A DNA stretch of 64,000 nt from DAIDKA01 sp036498905 (lineage in GTDB: Bacteria > Pseudomonadota > Gammaproteobacteria > Steroidobacterales > Steroidobacteraceae): the NCBI GenBank assembly GCA_036498905.1, contig DASYER010000144.1:13072-77071 (forward strand). Direction: 5' to 3'. The notes beneath the pieces are model-generated. The model made no database searches. It was given only the letters and a program-made list of their open reading frames with translations, and was not told where the DNA came from. Position 1 is the first letter of the stretch, and each line of letters begins with the position of its first letter. Made by a program: the position numbers and the translations under genes. This document shows positions 1 through 8,857 of the stretch, piece after piece.

Positions 1-35
1 AAGGCTTGATCCCGGCGCCGCCCACGGAAGAGCCC

Positions 36-506
36 ATGCCAAAAGCAGTATTGGACCGCAAGGTTCCCGAGTTCTCTTTGCCCGCCACCGGCACGGCGGA
101 AACCTGGAGCCTTAAGGCCGCGGCCGGTCGCAAACTCGTGATCTTCTTTTACCCCAAGGACATGACCAGTGGCTGCACCCTGGAGGCGCAGGGATTTCGC
201 GACCAGGTCGCCGCGTTTCGCAAGGCGGGCACGGTGATCGTCGGCGTCTCGCGCGACAGCGTCGCCTCACACGAGAAATTCTGCCTGAAGGAAAAGCTGC
301 CCTACGCGCTCTTGTCCGACAGCACTGAAAAGGTCTGCCGCCTGTTTGATGTGATCCAGGAGAAATCCCTGTACGGGCGCAAGTACATGGGCATCGAGCG
401 CAGCACCTTTCTGATCGATGCGAACGGTTACCTGCGGCGCGAATGGCGCAAGGTGAAGGTCAACGGACACGTGGAGGAAGTACTTGAAGCGGCGAAGTCT
501 CTCTGA
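36..506 (+). CDS. bcp: Thioredoxin-dependent peroxiredoxin, Bcp/PrxQ family
   Basis: A 156-residue thiol peroxidase that reduces H2O2 and organic hydroperoxides and is recycled by thioredoxin in the cytoplasm. The peroxidatic cysteine is Cys47 in YPKDMTSGCTLE. There is no resolving Cys five residues later as in E. coli Bcp. Instead Cys83 (KFCLKEK) lies where the Xylella-type PrxQ has its resolving Cys, so this is most likely an atypical 2-Cys enzyme with an alpha3 resolving cysteine. The C-terminal GIERSTFLID is typical of the family. I chose the ATG at 36; an in-frame TTG at 6 would add ten Pro/Glu-rich residues, and the reading frame is cut by the window edge. The phoH-like gene follows at once, a common pairing in gammaproteobacteria. 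Confidence 0.93.
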   Translation: MPKAVLDRKVPEFSLPATGTAETWSLKAAAGRKLVIFFYPKDMTSGCTLEAQGFRDQVAAFRKAGTVIVGVSRDSVASHEKFCLKEKLPYALLSDSTEKVCRLFDVIQEKSLYGRKYMGIERSTFLIDANGYLRREWRKVKVNGHVEEVLEAAKSL

Positions 507-567
507 CCAGCAACCCCCCGATGGATCCGCTCCTGCAGCGAGCGGTACTGCGGGTGCGGAGCGCGCC

Positions 568-1971
568 ATGAGGCGCCTTTTCGTCCTGGACACCAACGTG
601 CTGATGCACGATCCGACCTCGATTTTCCGCTTCGAAGAGCACGACATCTACCTGCCGATGGTGGTACTCGAGGAACTCGACGGCAACAAGAAGGGACTTT
701 CGGAAGCTTCGCGCAATGTCCGCCAGGTCAGCCGTTTCCTGGACGACATGATTCGCGATGCCACCAAGGAGCAGATCGATCAGGGCCTGCCGCTGCCCAC
801 GGGATCCCCGGGCAATGGCAACCACGGCAAAAAGGCCTCCTCCGGTCGATTGTTCTTCCAGACCCGCCCGCTGGGCGGGGCGAGCCTGCCGGAAATACTC
901 CCCGGGCACGGCGCCGACAACGCCATCCTCGCGCAGACCCTGCAGCTGCAGCGTGAGGCACCGGCCGCGCGCGTCACGCTGGTCTCCAAGGACATCAACC
1001 TGCGCATCAAGGGCGCGGTGCTCGGCGTGCATGTCGAGGACTACAACAGCGACAAGACGCTGGAGGACTCGGATGTCCTCTACTCCGGTATGGCCGCGCT
1101 GCCGGCGGACTTCTGGGAACAGCACGGCAAGGACATGCGCTCCTGGAAGGAATCGGATCGGACGTACTACGAGGTCACGGGACCCGCGGTGCATGACTGG
1201 CTGCCGAATCTTGGCGTCTACGAAGACGCCGACCATGGCATCGAGGGGATCGTGCGCAAGGTCGAGGGCGACACGGCAACCCTGGAGCTGACCCGCGACT
1301 TTCGCAGCGAGCGCCACAATATCTGGGGCGTCACGGCCCGCAACCGCGAGCAGAACTTCGCCCTGAACCTACTCATGGACCCGCAGATCGACCTGGTCAC
1401 CCTGCTCGGACCGGCGGGCACGGGTAAGACCCTGCTGGCACTGGCCGCGGGCCTGGTGCAGACCCTCGAGGCCAACCGTTTCGTCGAAATCATCATGACC
1501 CGGGTCACGATCCCGCTGGGGGAGGACATCGGTTTTCTGCCCGGCACGGAAGAGGAAAAAATGGAGCCGTGGATGGGCGCCCTCATGGACAACCTCGAGG
1601 TGCTGACCCAAAGCCAGGAAGGCGGCAACTGGGGCCGGGCCGCGACCAATGACCTGCTGCGCAACCGCATCAAGATCCGTTCCCTGAACTTCATGCGCGG
1701 CCGCACCTTCCTCAACCGGTTCATCATCCTGGATGAGGCGCAGAACCTCACCCCGAAGCAGATGAAGGCCCTGATCACGCGTGCCGGACCGGGCACCAAA
1801 ATGGCCTGCCTGGGCAATGTGGCCCAGATCGACACCCCTTACCTGACGGAAACGACCTCAGGCATCACCTATGCCGTGAACCGGTTTCGGGGCTGGTCGC
1901 ATTCCGGGCATGTGACCCTGGTCCGCGGCGAGCGTTCACGGCTGGCGGACTTTGCCTCGGACGCGTTGTAG
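568..1971 (+). CDS. PIN domain-PhoH ATPase fusion (PhoH2/YlaK type)
   Basis: A 467-residue protein with an N-terminal PIN nuclease domain (RRLFVLDTNVLMHDP, first acidic residue Asp8) joined to a PhoH-type P-loop ATPase. Walker A GPAGTGKT lies near residue 281 and Walker B FIILDEAQN near 389. Characterised PhoH2 proteins are RNA helicase/RNases, so a role in RNA processing is expected, but the substrate cannot be read from sequence. The ATG at 568 has GGAG six to seven bases upstream and begins exactly at the PIN domain. A TTG at 484 would overlap the upstream gene by 23 bases and add a low-complexity leader, so I prefer 568. Confidence 0.92.
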   Translation: MRRLFVLDTNVLMHDPTSIFRFEEHDIYLPMVVLEELDGNKKGLSEASRNVRQVSRFLDDMIRDATKEQIDQGLPLPTGSPGNGNHGKKASSGRLFFQTRPLGGASLPEILPGHGADNAILAQTLQLQREAPAARVTLVSKDINLRIKGAVLGVHVEDYNSDKTLEDSDVLYSGMAALPADFWEQHGKDMRSWKESDRTYYEVTGPAVHDWLPNLGVYEDADHGIEGIVRKVEGDTATLELTRDFRSERHNIWGVTARNREQNFALNLLMDPQIDLVTLLGPAGTGKTLLALAAGLVQTLEANRFVEIIMTRVTIPLGEDIGFLPGTEEEKMEPWMGALMDNLEVLTQSQEGGNWGRAATNDLLRNRIKIRSLNFMRGRTFLNRFIILDEAQNLTPKQMKALITRAGPGTKMACLGNVAQIDTPYLTETTSGITYAVNRFRGWSHSGHVTLVRGERSRLADFASDAL

Positions 1972-2108
1972 CATGCGGGTGAGGGAAACGAAGTCGCTGT
2001 AGACCCTTTGACGCCGCAAACGTTGTAGGGCCCTTGGGAGCCGCCGGGCTGACGATTGTTTACGCCTTTGACTGCAACTCCGGAGTGTCGAGCGTTGTCA
2101 CAGGTTCT

Positions 2109-3617
2109 ATGCGAATAATGAGTAAAATCAGCGCGGTTGCAGCTGCGGCGCTGTTCAGCGCCGTTGCGACCTGCGCCTGCGCCCAGTCCAATTCGGACTT
2201 ACCGGACATTGGCAGCCCGGCCGGCACCATCGCAAACCTGGACGATGAGTACCAGATCGGGCGCATGGTCATTCGCGAATTCCGCGAACAGAACGAAATC
2301 ATCGAGGACCCCGAGGTCTCCGAATACATTCAGACCCTGGGTCTGCGGCTGTCCTCCCAGGCGCCGGATTCCAGTCGGGTATTCCACTATTACGTGCTGC
2401 GCGAAGGCGACATCAACGCCGAGGCCCTCCCCGGCGCCTTCATCGTCGTCAATTACGGCACGATCCTGGCGGCCGATGACGAGTCCGAGCTGGCCGGCGT
2501 ATTGGCCCATGAAACGGCCCACGTGACGCAACGTCACCTCGTCAGGGGCGCGCTGGCGCAGACCCATCAGACCCTGGAGACCGCGGCCGCCATCCTCGGA
2601 GCGATTGCACTGGGTGCGCTCGGTGCCGGACCGGCTGCCCTCGAGGGCGGCATCATGGCAGCGCAGGGCATGGGCGCGCAGATGCAGATCAACTTCACGC
2701 GCGATCAGGAATATGAGGCCGATCGCGTCGGCATGGGTTTCCTCACGCATGCCGGCTTCGATCCGCTGGGCATGCCGAACTTCTTCGAGGCCTTCTACCG
2801 CCGCTACGGCTACAGTGAATCGCACTATCCGCGCATGCTGGTGGATCACCCGGTCACCAGTGAACGTATCGCCGAGGCACGCAACCGTGCGGCCCAGCTC
2901 GATCGACCGAAGCATGTCGAGGACAGCATCGCTTTCGGATTGATCAAGGAGCGCCTGCGGGTGCTCATGGCCACGGACGATTTTGATCTGCGCGGCTACT
3001 ATGCCGGACGGGTCAACACGCCCAATCCGACCCTGGCGGCGCTGTACGGACAGGCCCTTGCATTCGTGCAGCGCAATCATCCGGCCGACGCCATCCCGAT
3101 CCTGAAACCGCTGGTCAACGCCAACCAGGGCGTGATCCTGCTGCCCTCGCTACTGGCACAGGCACAGATTGCCGCAGGACAGGTGCAGGAGGGACTCGCA
3201 ACTTTCGCCAAGTCCCTCGCGCTGTTCCCCCGCAACACTCCGCTCACGGTGCGCTATGCGGAAGCTCTCATCGCGGCCAACCAGCCGGCCAAGGCACATA
3301 CGCTGCTGCTGGATCTGTTCAACAATGAGGCGCCCACTCCGCCTGAGGTGCGGCTGACGGCGCTCGCCGCCAGCAGTGCCGGGGATGCGGGCGATGCCTA
3401 TTATTACATGGGCGAATACAACATCGAAAACGGACAGTTTCAGCTGGCGACCCAGCAGCTGGAACTGGCGCTGGCGACTCCGGACCTGACCGTCGTTCAA
3501 CGTAAGCGCTACCAGGCGCGCCTCAAAGAGGTGCGTGACGCCATTCTCGAGGACCGGCGTGCCCACGGTGGTCGATCGCCGAACACCGGTGACAACGGCG
3601 GTGCCGGCGGCGATTGA
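2109..3617 (+). CDS. bepA: M48 family metalloprotease with TPR region, BepA/YfgC-like
   Basis: A 502-residue periplasmic zinc protease of the BepA type, which in E. coli helps assemble or degrade outer-membrane proteins such as LptD. The product begins with a Sec signal peptide (hydrophobic AAAALFSAVATCACA). The zinc site HETAH starts at about residue 134 and the third ligand is Glu in QEYEADR near 203, positions very close to E. coli BepA. The C-terminal half (about 300-480) is helical and TPR-like. Two starts are possible, ATG 2109 and ATG 2118; a TTG at 2034 would put 25 extra residues before the signal peptide. It stands next to the mla genes, in keeping with an envelope theme. Confidence 0.9.
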   Translation: MRIMSKISAVAAAALFSAVATCACAQSNSDLPDIGSPAGTIANLDDEYQIGRMVIREFREQNEIIEDPEVSEYIQTLGLRLSSQAPDSSRVFHYYVLREGDINAEALPGAFIVVNYGTILAADDESELAGVLAHETAHVTQRHLVRGALAQTHQTLETAAAILGAIALGALGAGPAALEGGIMAAQGMGAQMQINFTRDQEYEADRVGMGFLTHAGFDPLGMPNFFEAFYRRYGYSESHYPRMLVDHPVTSERIAEARNRAAQLDRPKHVEDSIAFGLIKERLRVLMATDDFDLRGYYAGRVNTPNPTLAALYGQALAFVQRNHPADAIPILKPLVNANQGVILLPSLLAQAQIAAGQVQEGLATFAKSLALFPRNTPLTVRYAEALIAANQPAKAHTLLLDLFNNEAPTPPEVRLTALAASSAGDAGDAYYYMGEYNIENGQFQLATQQLELALATPDLTVVQRKRYQARLKEVRDAILEDRRAHGGRSPNTGDNGGAGGD

Positions 3618-3686
3618 AGAGCGGCGCTGAGTCTCCCCGGTGAGCCTTGCTACACTACGGGAAGTCTCACTTGTCGCCGGTTTCCC

Positions 3687-4484
3687 ATGCACATCAAATT
3701 TCGGCCGATCGCCCTGAGTGGCGCCCTCTTCCTGCTCGCGCTGCTGACGGGGTGCGCCACGCTACCCGCCGGTGCGACCCGCGATCCACGTGATCCCCTC
3801 GAACGCATCAACCGCACCACGTTCAAAATCGACGACGCGCTGGCCCACAAGGTGGCGCTGCCGATCGCGCGCGGCTACCAGAAGGTGACGCCCAGATTCG
3901 TCCGCCGCGGCATTGCCAACGTATTCGAGAATGCCCATACGCCGGTGGTCATCGTGAATGATCTGCTGCAGGCGAAGTTCAGTGCGTTCGGTCTGCAGAC
4001 CTCACGGCTGCTGTTGAACTCGACGGTCGGGCTGGCCGGCCTGCTCGATCCGGCCACGCAGCTGGGACTGCCGAAGGATGACAACGACTTCGGCCGCACT
4101 CTCGGCACCTGGGGTGTCCATCCGGGCCCGTATCTGGTGCTGCCGCTGCTGGGACCTTCGGATTTCCGCGATGGCTTCGCGAAGCTCGTCGACCAGTTTG
4201 CAGAGCCGCAGAATTACATCAGCAGCACCCGGGTGCGCTACGCCATATATCCGTTTGAAATTGTGAATACGTTCTCCGAGTCGCTGCTTCCGACCTATCA
4301 GCTGCTGGACCAGCAGAACGCCTTTGACCGGTATGGCTTTGCGCGCAACGCGTATCTGCAGCAGCGCGAATTCCAGATCCACGGCGACAATGGCGGCAAG
4401 GTGGACCAGGAGGAGCTGGACCTGCAGAAATCCCTGCAGGATGACTCGGCCCCGGCTCCAGCGCCGACACCGCCGGCAAAGTAA
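3687..4484 (+). CDS. mlaA: MlaA (VacJ) outer-membrane phospholipid-transport lipoprotein
   Basis: A 265-residue outer-membrane lipoprotein that removes mislocalised phospholipids from the outer leaflet and hands them to MlaC. The lipobox LLTGC puts the lipidated cysteine at residue 23. The family core follows: DPLERINRTTFKIDDAL, then GGIANVF-like and PYLVLPLLGPSDFRDG. The C-terminus (after about 225) is a charged, Pro/Ala-rich tail. The gene ends one base before the stop of mlaB on the other strand, so mlaA and mlaFEDCB converge tail to tail with essentially no space. Confidence 0.95.
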   Translation: MHIKFRPIALSGALFLLALLTGCATLPAGATRDPRDPLERINRTTFKIDDALAHKVALPIARGYQKVTPRFVRRGIANVFENAHTPVVIVNDLLQAKFSAFGLQTSRLLLNSTVGLAGLLDPATQLGLPKDDNDFGRTLGTWGVHPGPYLVLPLLGPSDFRDGFAKLVDQFAEPQNYISSTRVRYAIYPFEIVNTFSESLLPTYQLLDQQNAFDRYGFARNAYLQQREFQIHGDNGGKVDQEELDLQKSLQDDSAPAPAPTPPAK

Positions 4485-4485
4485 C

Positions 4486-4803
4486 TCAGACGGTCGCGTC
4501 GGCCAGTACTGCCGAGACCTCACTGAGGTGCGCGATGGCGCTGATCTGCGCAGGAAGATTGGTGAACTTCACCTGACGGCCGTGCTGGTGAGCCCAGCGA
4601 CGCCATTCGATCAGCACCGCGAGCCCGGCGCTGTCGGCATGTGCAACGGCCGAACAATCCACGATGATGGTCGCACTGCCGTCGCGCATGAAACAGGCGA
4701 CGCCCGCCTCACACACGCGCCGCGCGGTCGCAAAGGTCAGTGCCGAATGGACCGAGACGCATCCCGGTGATGTGACGCTGACCGGCGGATCAAGCTCGCT
4801 CAC
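4486..4803 (-). CDS. mlaB: STAS domain protein MlaB
   Basis: A 105-residue single STAS domain, the cytoplasmic subunit that stabilises the MlaF ATPase. The conserved loop with the regulatory hydroxyl residue reads DCSAVAHADSAGLAVL (about 50-65). It is the last gene of mlaFEDCB, starts with GTG five bases after the mlaC stop, and has the usual length of about 100 residues. Confidence 0.88.
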   Translation of the reverse strand: MSELDPPVSVTSPGCVSVHSALTFATARRVCEAGVACFMRDGSATIIVDCSAVAHADSAGLAVLIEWRRWAHQHGRQVKFTNLPAQISAIAHLSEVSAVLADATV

Positions 4804-4808
4804 CGCCG

Positions 4809-5486
4809 TTACTGCGCCGCCGGCAGTCCCGCCGGACGCGCGCCGGATTCCAGCCGGCTGATCACCGCCTCGAGACCCTTCTGGTCGATCTGGGCCGCAA
4901 AGTCATCGCGGAAGCTCTTCACGTAACTGATGCCTTCGATCTTGACGTCCCAGGCCTTCCAGCCCTCGGGAGTCTTATGCAGCACGTAGATAACCGGCAC
5001 GGTCGTGCCGTTGTCGCGGTTGATGGTGGTGCTGACGCTGGCCTGGTCTGCACCGGGATCGACGCGGCCGGGCTGGACCTTCAGCTTGTTGGCCGTGAAG
5101 TTGACCAGTGCATTGCCGTAGTTCTGCAGCATCGAGTCCTGGAAGGCCTTGATGAAGCGCGTGCGCTGATCCTCCGTGGCCGTGCGCCAATACTTGCCCA
5201 GCACCAGCTGCGCGGAGTAGCGCGTGTCGAAGTACGGCAGCAGGTACTTGTCAGCCAGCGCCCGCACGTTGTTTGGATTGTTGACGTACGCGGCGCGGTT
5301 GGCATCCAGTTCCTTGAGGATGCTGGATGCGACATCCTGAATCAGCTGGGTCGGATTCTGCGTATTGATGGCCGCGGGGGCGGCGGCGGGCGCGGCCGCC
5401 TGCAGCGTTGCCATGCCGCCCAGACCCGGCAGCACCAGCAGCCCGAGAGCGGCCAGCGTGGTCTTCAAACCGTGATTGGTTTTCAC
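4809..5486 (-). CDS. mlaC: Periplasmic phospholipid-binding protein MlaC
   Basis: A 225-residue periplasmic shuttle that carries phospholipid between the MlaA complex and MlaFEDB. A signal peptide occupies about residues 1-30 (hydrophobic LAALGLLVLPGLGGMATLQA). The mature part has the Tol-Ttg2 fold signatures YFDTRYSAQLVLGKYWR and WKAWDVKIEGISYVKSFR. Its start overlaps the mlaD stop by four bases (ATGA), which indicates translational coupling. Confidence 0.95.
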   Translation of the reverse strand: MKTNHGLKTTLAALGLLVLPGLGGMATLQAAAPAAAPAAINTQNPTQLIQDVASSILKELDANRAAYVNNPNNVRALADKYLLPYFDTRYSAQLVLGKYWRTATEDQRTRFIKAFQDSMLQNYGNALVNFTANKLKVQPGRVDPGADQASVSTTINRDNGTTVPVIYVLHKTPEGWKAWDVKIEGISYVKSFRDDFAAQIDQKGLEAVISRLESGARPAGLPAAQ

Positions 5487-6025
5487 TTTGAGGTCCCCTT
5501 TTTCGGCGCCGAAGAGCCGCCATCGCCACTGGGTGCACTGGAATCGCCGGCATCCGGTCCCTTGCTGGCCTGGCTCGAGAAGAATTTGTTGATCAGGTTC
5601 TCCAGAACCAGCGCCGACTGCGTCAGAGTGATTTGACTCCCCTCCTTCAGGAAGGTTTCCGAACCGCCCGCGCCGATACCCACGTACTTACCACCGAGCA
5701 GACCCTGCGTCTGAATGCTGGCATCACTGTCATCCGGAATCTTGCTGTACTGCGTATCAATACGCATCCTGACAATTGCCTTGTAAGTATTCCAGTCAAT
5801 CTTGACGCTTTCGACCTCTCCGAGGTTGACGCCGGCCATCGTGACCGGGGAACCCACCTTCAGATCGCCCACATTGTCGAATGCGGCGCTGATGTGGTAT
5901 CCGGCCTTCGTGTGGGCGAGCTTCAGTCCGCTTGACGGCAGCTGCGTCGTCAGGAACAGCAGGGAGACAAAGCCCAGAATGACGAACAGTCCGGTGCCAA
6001 TTTCGATTCCGCGATTCGGGCGCAT
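5483..6025 (-). CDS. mlaD: MCE domain protein MlaD
   Basis: A 180-residue inner-membrane-anchored MCE protein that forms the hexameric ring of the Mla transporter. There is one transmembrane helix at about residues 9-27 and an MCE domain at about 40-117 (GYHISAAFDNVGDLKVGSPV, GLLGGKYVGI). The tail is Ser/Gly/Lys-rich and probably disordered. Length matches E. coli MlaD (183). Confidence 0.95.
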   Translation of the reverse strand: MRPNRGIEIGTGLFVILGFVSLLFLTTQLPSSGLKLAHTKAGYHISAAFDNVGDLKVGSPVTMAGVNLGEVESVKIDWNTYKAIVRMRIDTQYSKIPDDSDASIQTQGLLGGKYVGIGAGGSETFLKEGSQITLTQSALVLENLINKFFSSQASKGPDAGDSSAPSGDGGSSAPKKGTSK

Positions 6026-6060
6026 GTAAATCCTCGATCAGTGCATCGCCGCGGCGACGT

Positions 6061-6828
6061 TCAGATGAACGCCGCAGTCAGCATGTAATCCAGTAACAGG
6101 ATCAATACCGAAGAGGCCACGACGGTGCGGGTCGTTGCCAGGCCCACCCCTTCGGCGGTGGGTTCGGAGTGATAGCCCTCGTAGACGGCAATGAGGCTGC
6201 AGATGAAACCAAACACCACGCTCTTGACGATGCCTTCCTTGACATCATGCAGGCTCACGGCACTTTGCATCTGGGACCAGAACGAACCATTGTCGACGCC
6301 GAGCATCTGCACGCCCACCAGGTGAGCGCCGAACAGGCCGACCACATCGTAGACCCCGGTCAGCAACGGCATCGAAATCAATCCGCCCAGAAAGCGCGGC
6401 GCGACCACGTAACGCAGCGGATCCACGGCCATCATCTGCATTGCCGTGAGCTGATCGGTGGCGCGCATCAGGCCGATTTCCGAGGTCAGCGCGGTGCCGG
6501 CGCGGCCGGCGAACAGCAGCGCCGTGAGCACCGGACCGAGCTCCTTGAGCAGCGCGAGCGCCGCCGCGAAACCGAGCGCATCCTCGGATCCGAAGCGCTG
6601 CAGCAGATTGAACCCCAGCAGCGCCAGCACCATCCCGGTGAACAGGCCCGAGAGCATGATGATCACCAGCGAGCGGCCGCCGGCGTTGTAGATCTGGTTG
6701 ATGACCAGAGTCGGACGGGCAAGGACCCGCCCGCACTGCACGGCCATTTCGCCGAAAAAGATCGCGATCCGGCCGATGTGCGCCACGGAGCGCAGGATCA
6801 TGCCGTCCCCCACGGCGGCCGCCGTCAT
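6061..6828 (-). CDS. mlaE: ABC transporter permease MlaE
   Basis: A 255-residue integral membrane permease of the phospholipid transporter. It has the five to six hydrophobic segments of the MlaE family and the conserved stretch LLKELGPVLTALLFAGRAG with the following EIGLMRATDQLTAMQMM. Its start overlaps the mlaF stop by four bases and the mlaD start follows 35 bases after its stop. Confidence 0.95.
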   Translation of the reverse strand: MTAAAVGDGMILRSVAHIGRIAIFFGEMAVQCGRVLARPTLVINQIYNAGGRSLVIIMLSGLFTGMVLALLGFNLLQRFGSEDALGFAAALALLKELGPVLTALLFAGRAGTALTSEIGLMRATDQLTAMQMMAVDPLRYVVAPRFLGGLISMPLLTGVYDVVGLFGAHLVGVQMLGVDNGSFWSQMQSAVSLHDVKEGIVKSVVFGFICSLIAVYEGYHSEPTAEGVGLATTRTVVASSVLILLLDYMLTAAFI

Positions 6829-7628
6829 GCGCCACCCAGGAATTGAGTGGTCAGATCGGGGGCCGGATAGTGAAACGGCGCGGGCCCGTCCGGATCGCCG
6901 CTCATGAACTGGCGCACGATCGGCGCCTGGCTGGCGGCAAGTTCCTTGGGCGTCCCGCCCGCGACGATGGCGCCCCCCGCCATGAGATAGCTGCGATGGG
7001 CAATGCTCGACAGTTCGTTCACGTCGTGGGAAACGATGATGCTGGTGATACCCAGCGCCTGATTCAACTGTTGGATCAGTCGCAGGATGACGCCCAGTGC
7101 AATCGGATCGAGGCCGACGAAGGGTTCATCGTAGATCAGCAGTTCCGGGTCCATCACCACGGCCCGGGCCAGTGCCACCCGGCGCGCCATTCCGCCCGAC
7201 AGCTCTTCTGGCATCAGTTCGGTCGCGCCACGCAGGCCCACCGCGTTGAGCTTGGTGAGGACCAGGTCACGGATCAGGGCCTCCGGCAGGTCGGTGTGTT
7301 CGCGCAGCGGGAATGCCACGTTCTCGAACACATCCAGGTCGCTCAGCAGCGCGCTGTCCTGAAACAGCATGCCCGTGCGCTTGCGCATGGCGAACACCTG
7401 TCGCGTGTTCAGGTCGGCGACGTTCTCACCAAAGACCATGACTTCGCCGCGGTCGGCATAGATCTGCGCCGTGATCAGCCGCAGCAGCGTCGTCTTGCCG
7501 GTGCCGCTGGGCCCCATGACGGCCGTGATCTGCCCCTTCACCGCCTGCAATGACAGGCCCGAGAATATGGTCCGGCCGCGCACTGCGTAGTGCGCGTCGC
7601 GAACGTCCACGATGATTTCGTCTGTCAC
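6825..7628 (-). CDS. mlaF: ABC transporter ATP-binding protein MlaF
   Basis: A 267-residue cytoplasmic ATPase that powers MlaFEDB. Visible motifs: Walker A GPSGTGKTT (about 39-47), signature ELSGGMARR, Walker B LLIYDEPFVGLDP and the switch histidine VSHD. The C-terminal extension (after about 240) resembles the MlaF tail that reaches over to the partner subunit. A GTG start (7626-7628 on the other strand) is used; this is the first gene of the operon. Confidence 0.95.
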   Translation of the reverse strand: MTDEIIVDVRDAHYAVRGRTIFSGLSLQAVKGQITAVMGPSGTGKTTLLRLITAQIYADRGEVMVFGENVADLNTRQVFAMRKRTGMLFQDSALLSDLDVFENVAFPLREHTDLPEALIRDLVLTKLNAVGLRGATELMPEELSGGMARRVALARAVVMDPELLIYDEPFVGLDPIALGVILRLIQQLNQALGITSIIVSHDVNELSSIAHRSYLMAGGAIVAGGTPKELAASQAPIVRQFMSGDPDGPAPFHYPAPDLTTQFLGGA

Positions 7629-7643
7629 GTGTTTGAAAGTGCC

Positions 7644-8666
7644 TCAGGCGGCCTTGTTTTCCATGTCTGCAGTGTAGCGCCCGGTGGCGGCAAGGCCATT
7701 CAGCCGCGCCCGCTTCAGATATTCCTTTTGTCCGACGGCGTATCCGGCCGCGGTGCCACCCCAGCCCTTGAGCGCTGCGTCCTGCAGGGCACGGCCATAG
7801 CTGAACGTGAGCGCCCAGGGCAACCCGCTGATCTGATTCATGAGCGAGAGGTGCAGGGTCGCTTCCTGCGAGGCCTGTCCGCCGGACAGGAACGCGATGC
7901 CGGGGACTGCGGCCGGAACATGGCGCTTCAGACAACGCACGGTCGCCTGCGCGACCTGCTCCGCAGGCGCCTGGTTGGCGGCCTTCTTGCCCGAAATCAC
8001 CATATTTGGCTTGAGAATCATGCCTTCGAGATAAACGCGCTGCTTGTGCAGCTGATCAAATACCACCTGCAGTGTCTCATTCGTGACCGCTTCACAACGT
8101 TCAATCGAATGATCGCCATCCATGAGCACTTCAGGTTCGACAATCGGAACGATCTGCTGTTCCTGACACAGCGCCGCATAACGGGCCAGTGCCTGGGCAT
8201 TGGCCTCGATGGCAAACGCGCTTGGAATGTCCTTGCCGATGTCGATCACCGCGCGCCACTTGGCGAAGCGCGCACCGAGCTTGTAGTACTCCTGCAGCCG
8301 CTCGCGCAGGCCATCGAGCCCTTCGGTGATGGTCTCGCCGGGAAAGCCGGCAAAGGGCTTAGCGCCCATGTCGACCTTGATGCCGGGGAACACGCCGATG
8401 CGGGTCAGATACTCCGCAAAGTTCACCCCCGTGGAGGTCTTCTGGCGGATGGTCTCGTCATACAGGATGACTCCGCTCACCCACTCCTGTGCCCCAGGAG
8501 CGCTCAGGAGCATGTCGCGGTAGGTGCGACGATGTTCCTCTGTTGAGTCCAGTTTGATGCCGTCGAAGCGCTTCTTGATGGTGCTCGAGCTTTCATCGGC
8601 AGCGAGCAGACCCTTGCCCTTCACGACCATGCCACGGGCAACTTTTTCCAGATCGCTGAGATTCAT
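7644..8666 (-). CDS. Class I fructose-bisphosphate aldolase
   Basis: A 340-residue Schiff-base aldolase that splits fructose 1,6-bisphosphate in glycolysis and reverses this in gluconeogenesis. The family signature GLLAADESSSTIKKRF is near residue 20 and the Schiff-base lysine is in MILKPNM. The ATG at 8666 starts MNLSDLEKV, the normal N-terminus, and has a GGGGG run upstream; a longer frame reaching 8783 adds 39 unrelated residues. It is oriented away from the suf operon across a 191-base gap that contains the suf promoter. Confidence 0.94.
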   Translation of the reverse strand: MNLSDLEKVARGMVVKGKGLLAADESSSTIKKRFDGIKLDSTEEHRRTYRDMLLSAPGAQEWVSGVILYDETIRQKTSTGVNFAEYLTRIGVFPGIKVDMGAKPFAGFPGETITEGLDGLRERLQEYYKLGARFAKWRAVIDIGKDIPSAFAIEANAQALARYAALCQEQQIVPIVEPEVLMDGDHSIERCEAVTNETLQVVFDQLHKQRVYLEGMILKPNMVISGKKAANQAPAEQVAQATVRCLKRHVPAAVPGIAFLSGGQASQEATLHLSLMNQISGLPWALTFSYGRALQDAALKGWGGTAAGYAVGQKEYLKRARLNGLAATGRYTADMENKAA

Positions 8667-8786
8667 TGTCGCGTACCCCCTAGGTACTTTTCGAGGAGCC
8701 AGATTCGGCTGCGCAGAATACCAAATCGGCATGACACGCTGCGCCGCAGCGCCCGCGCGGCAATCGTGCCTGCCGCAGTGCAACGA

Positions 8787-8815
8787 TTGAATTGGAGCCG
8801 AAACAGTACTAAAAT
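8787..8815 (+). promoter_or_regulatory. Sigma70-type promoter of the suf operon
   Basis: A -35 TTGAAT (8787-8792) and a -10 TAAAAT (8810-8815) are separated by exactly 17 bases. Transcription would start near 8822, about 36 bases before the regulator gene. The -10 lies inside a candidate Rrf2 operator. Confidence 0.65.
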
Positions 8816-8819
8816 AGTC
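8808..8819. promoter_or_regulatory. Candidate Rrf2/IscR-type operator in the suf promoter
   Basis: ACTAAAATAGTC contains the inverted pair ACT-N5-AGT and fits the core ACT-RWWWY-AGT of the E. coli IscR type 1 site. It overlaps the -10 element, so a bound regulator would block transcription. The encoded regulator has a three-cysteine cluster with almost IscR spacing, which makes Fe-S-sensitive autoregulation the likely logic. Confidence 0.5.
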
Positions 8820-8857
8820 CTACTTATTACGAGCCCGCATACGGTACCCGAAAATCC

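Noticed and set aside
460..1317. Minus-strand open frame inside the PIN-PhoH gene
   Set aside because: Shadow frame; both domains of the plus-strand gene are intact.
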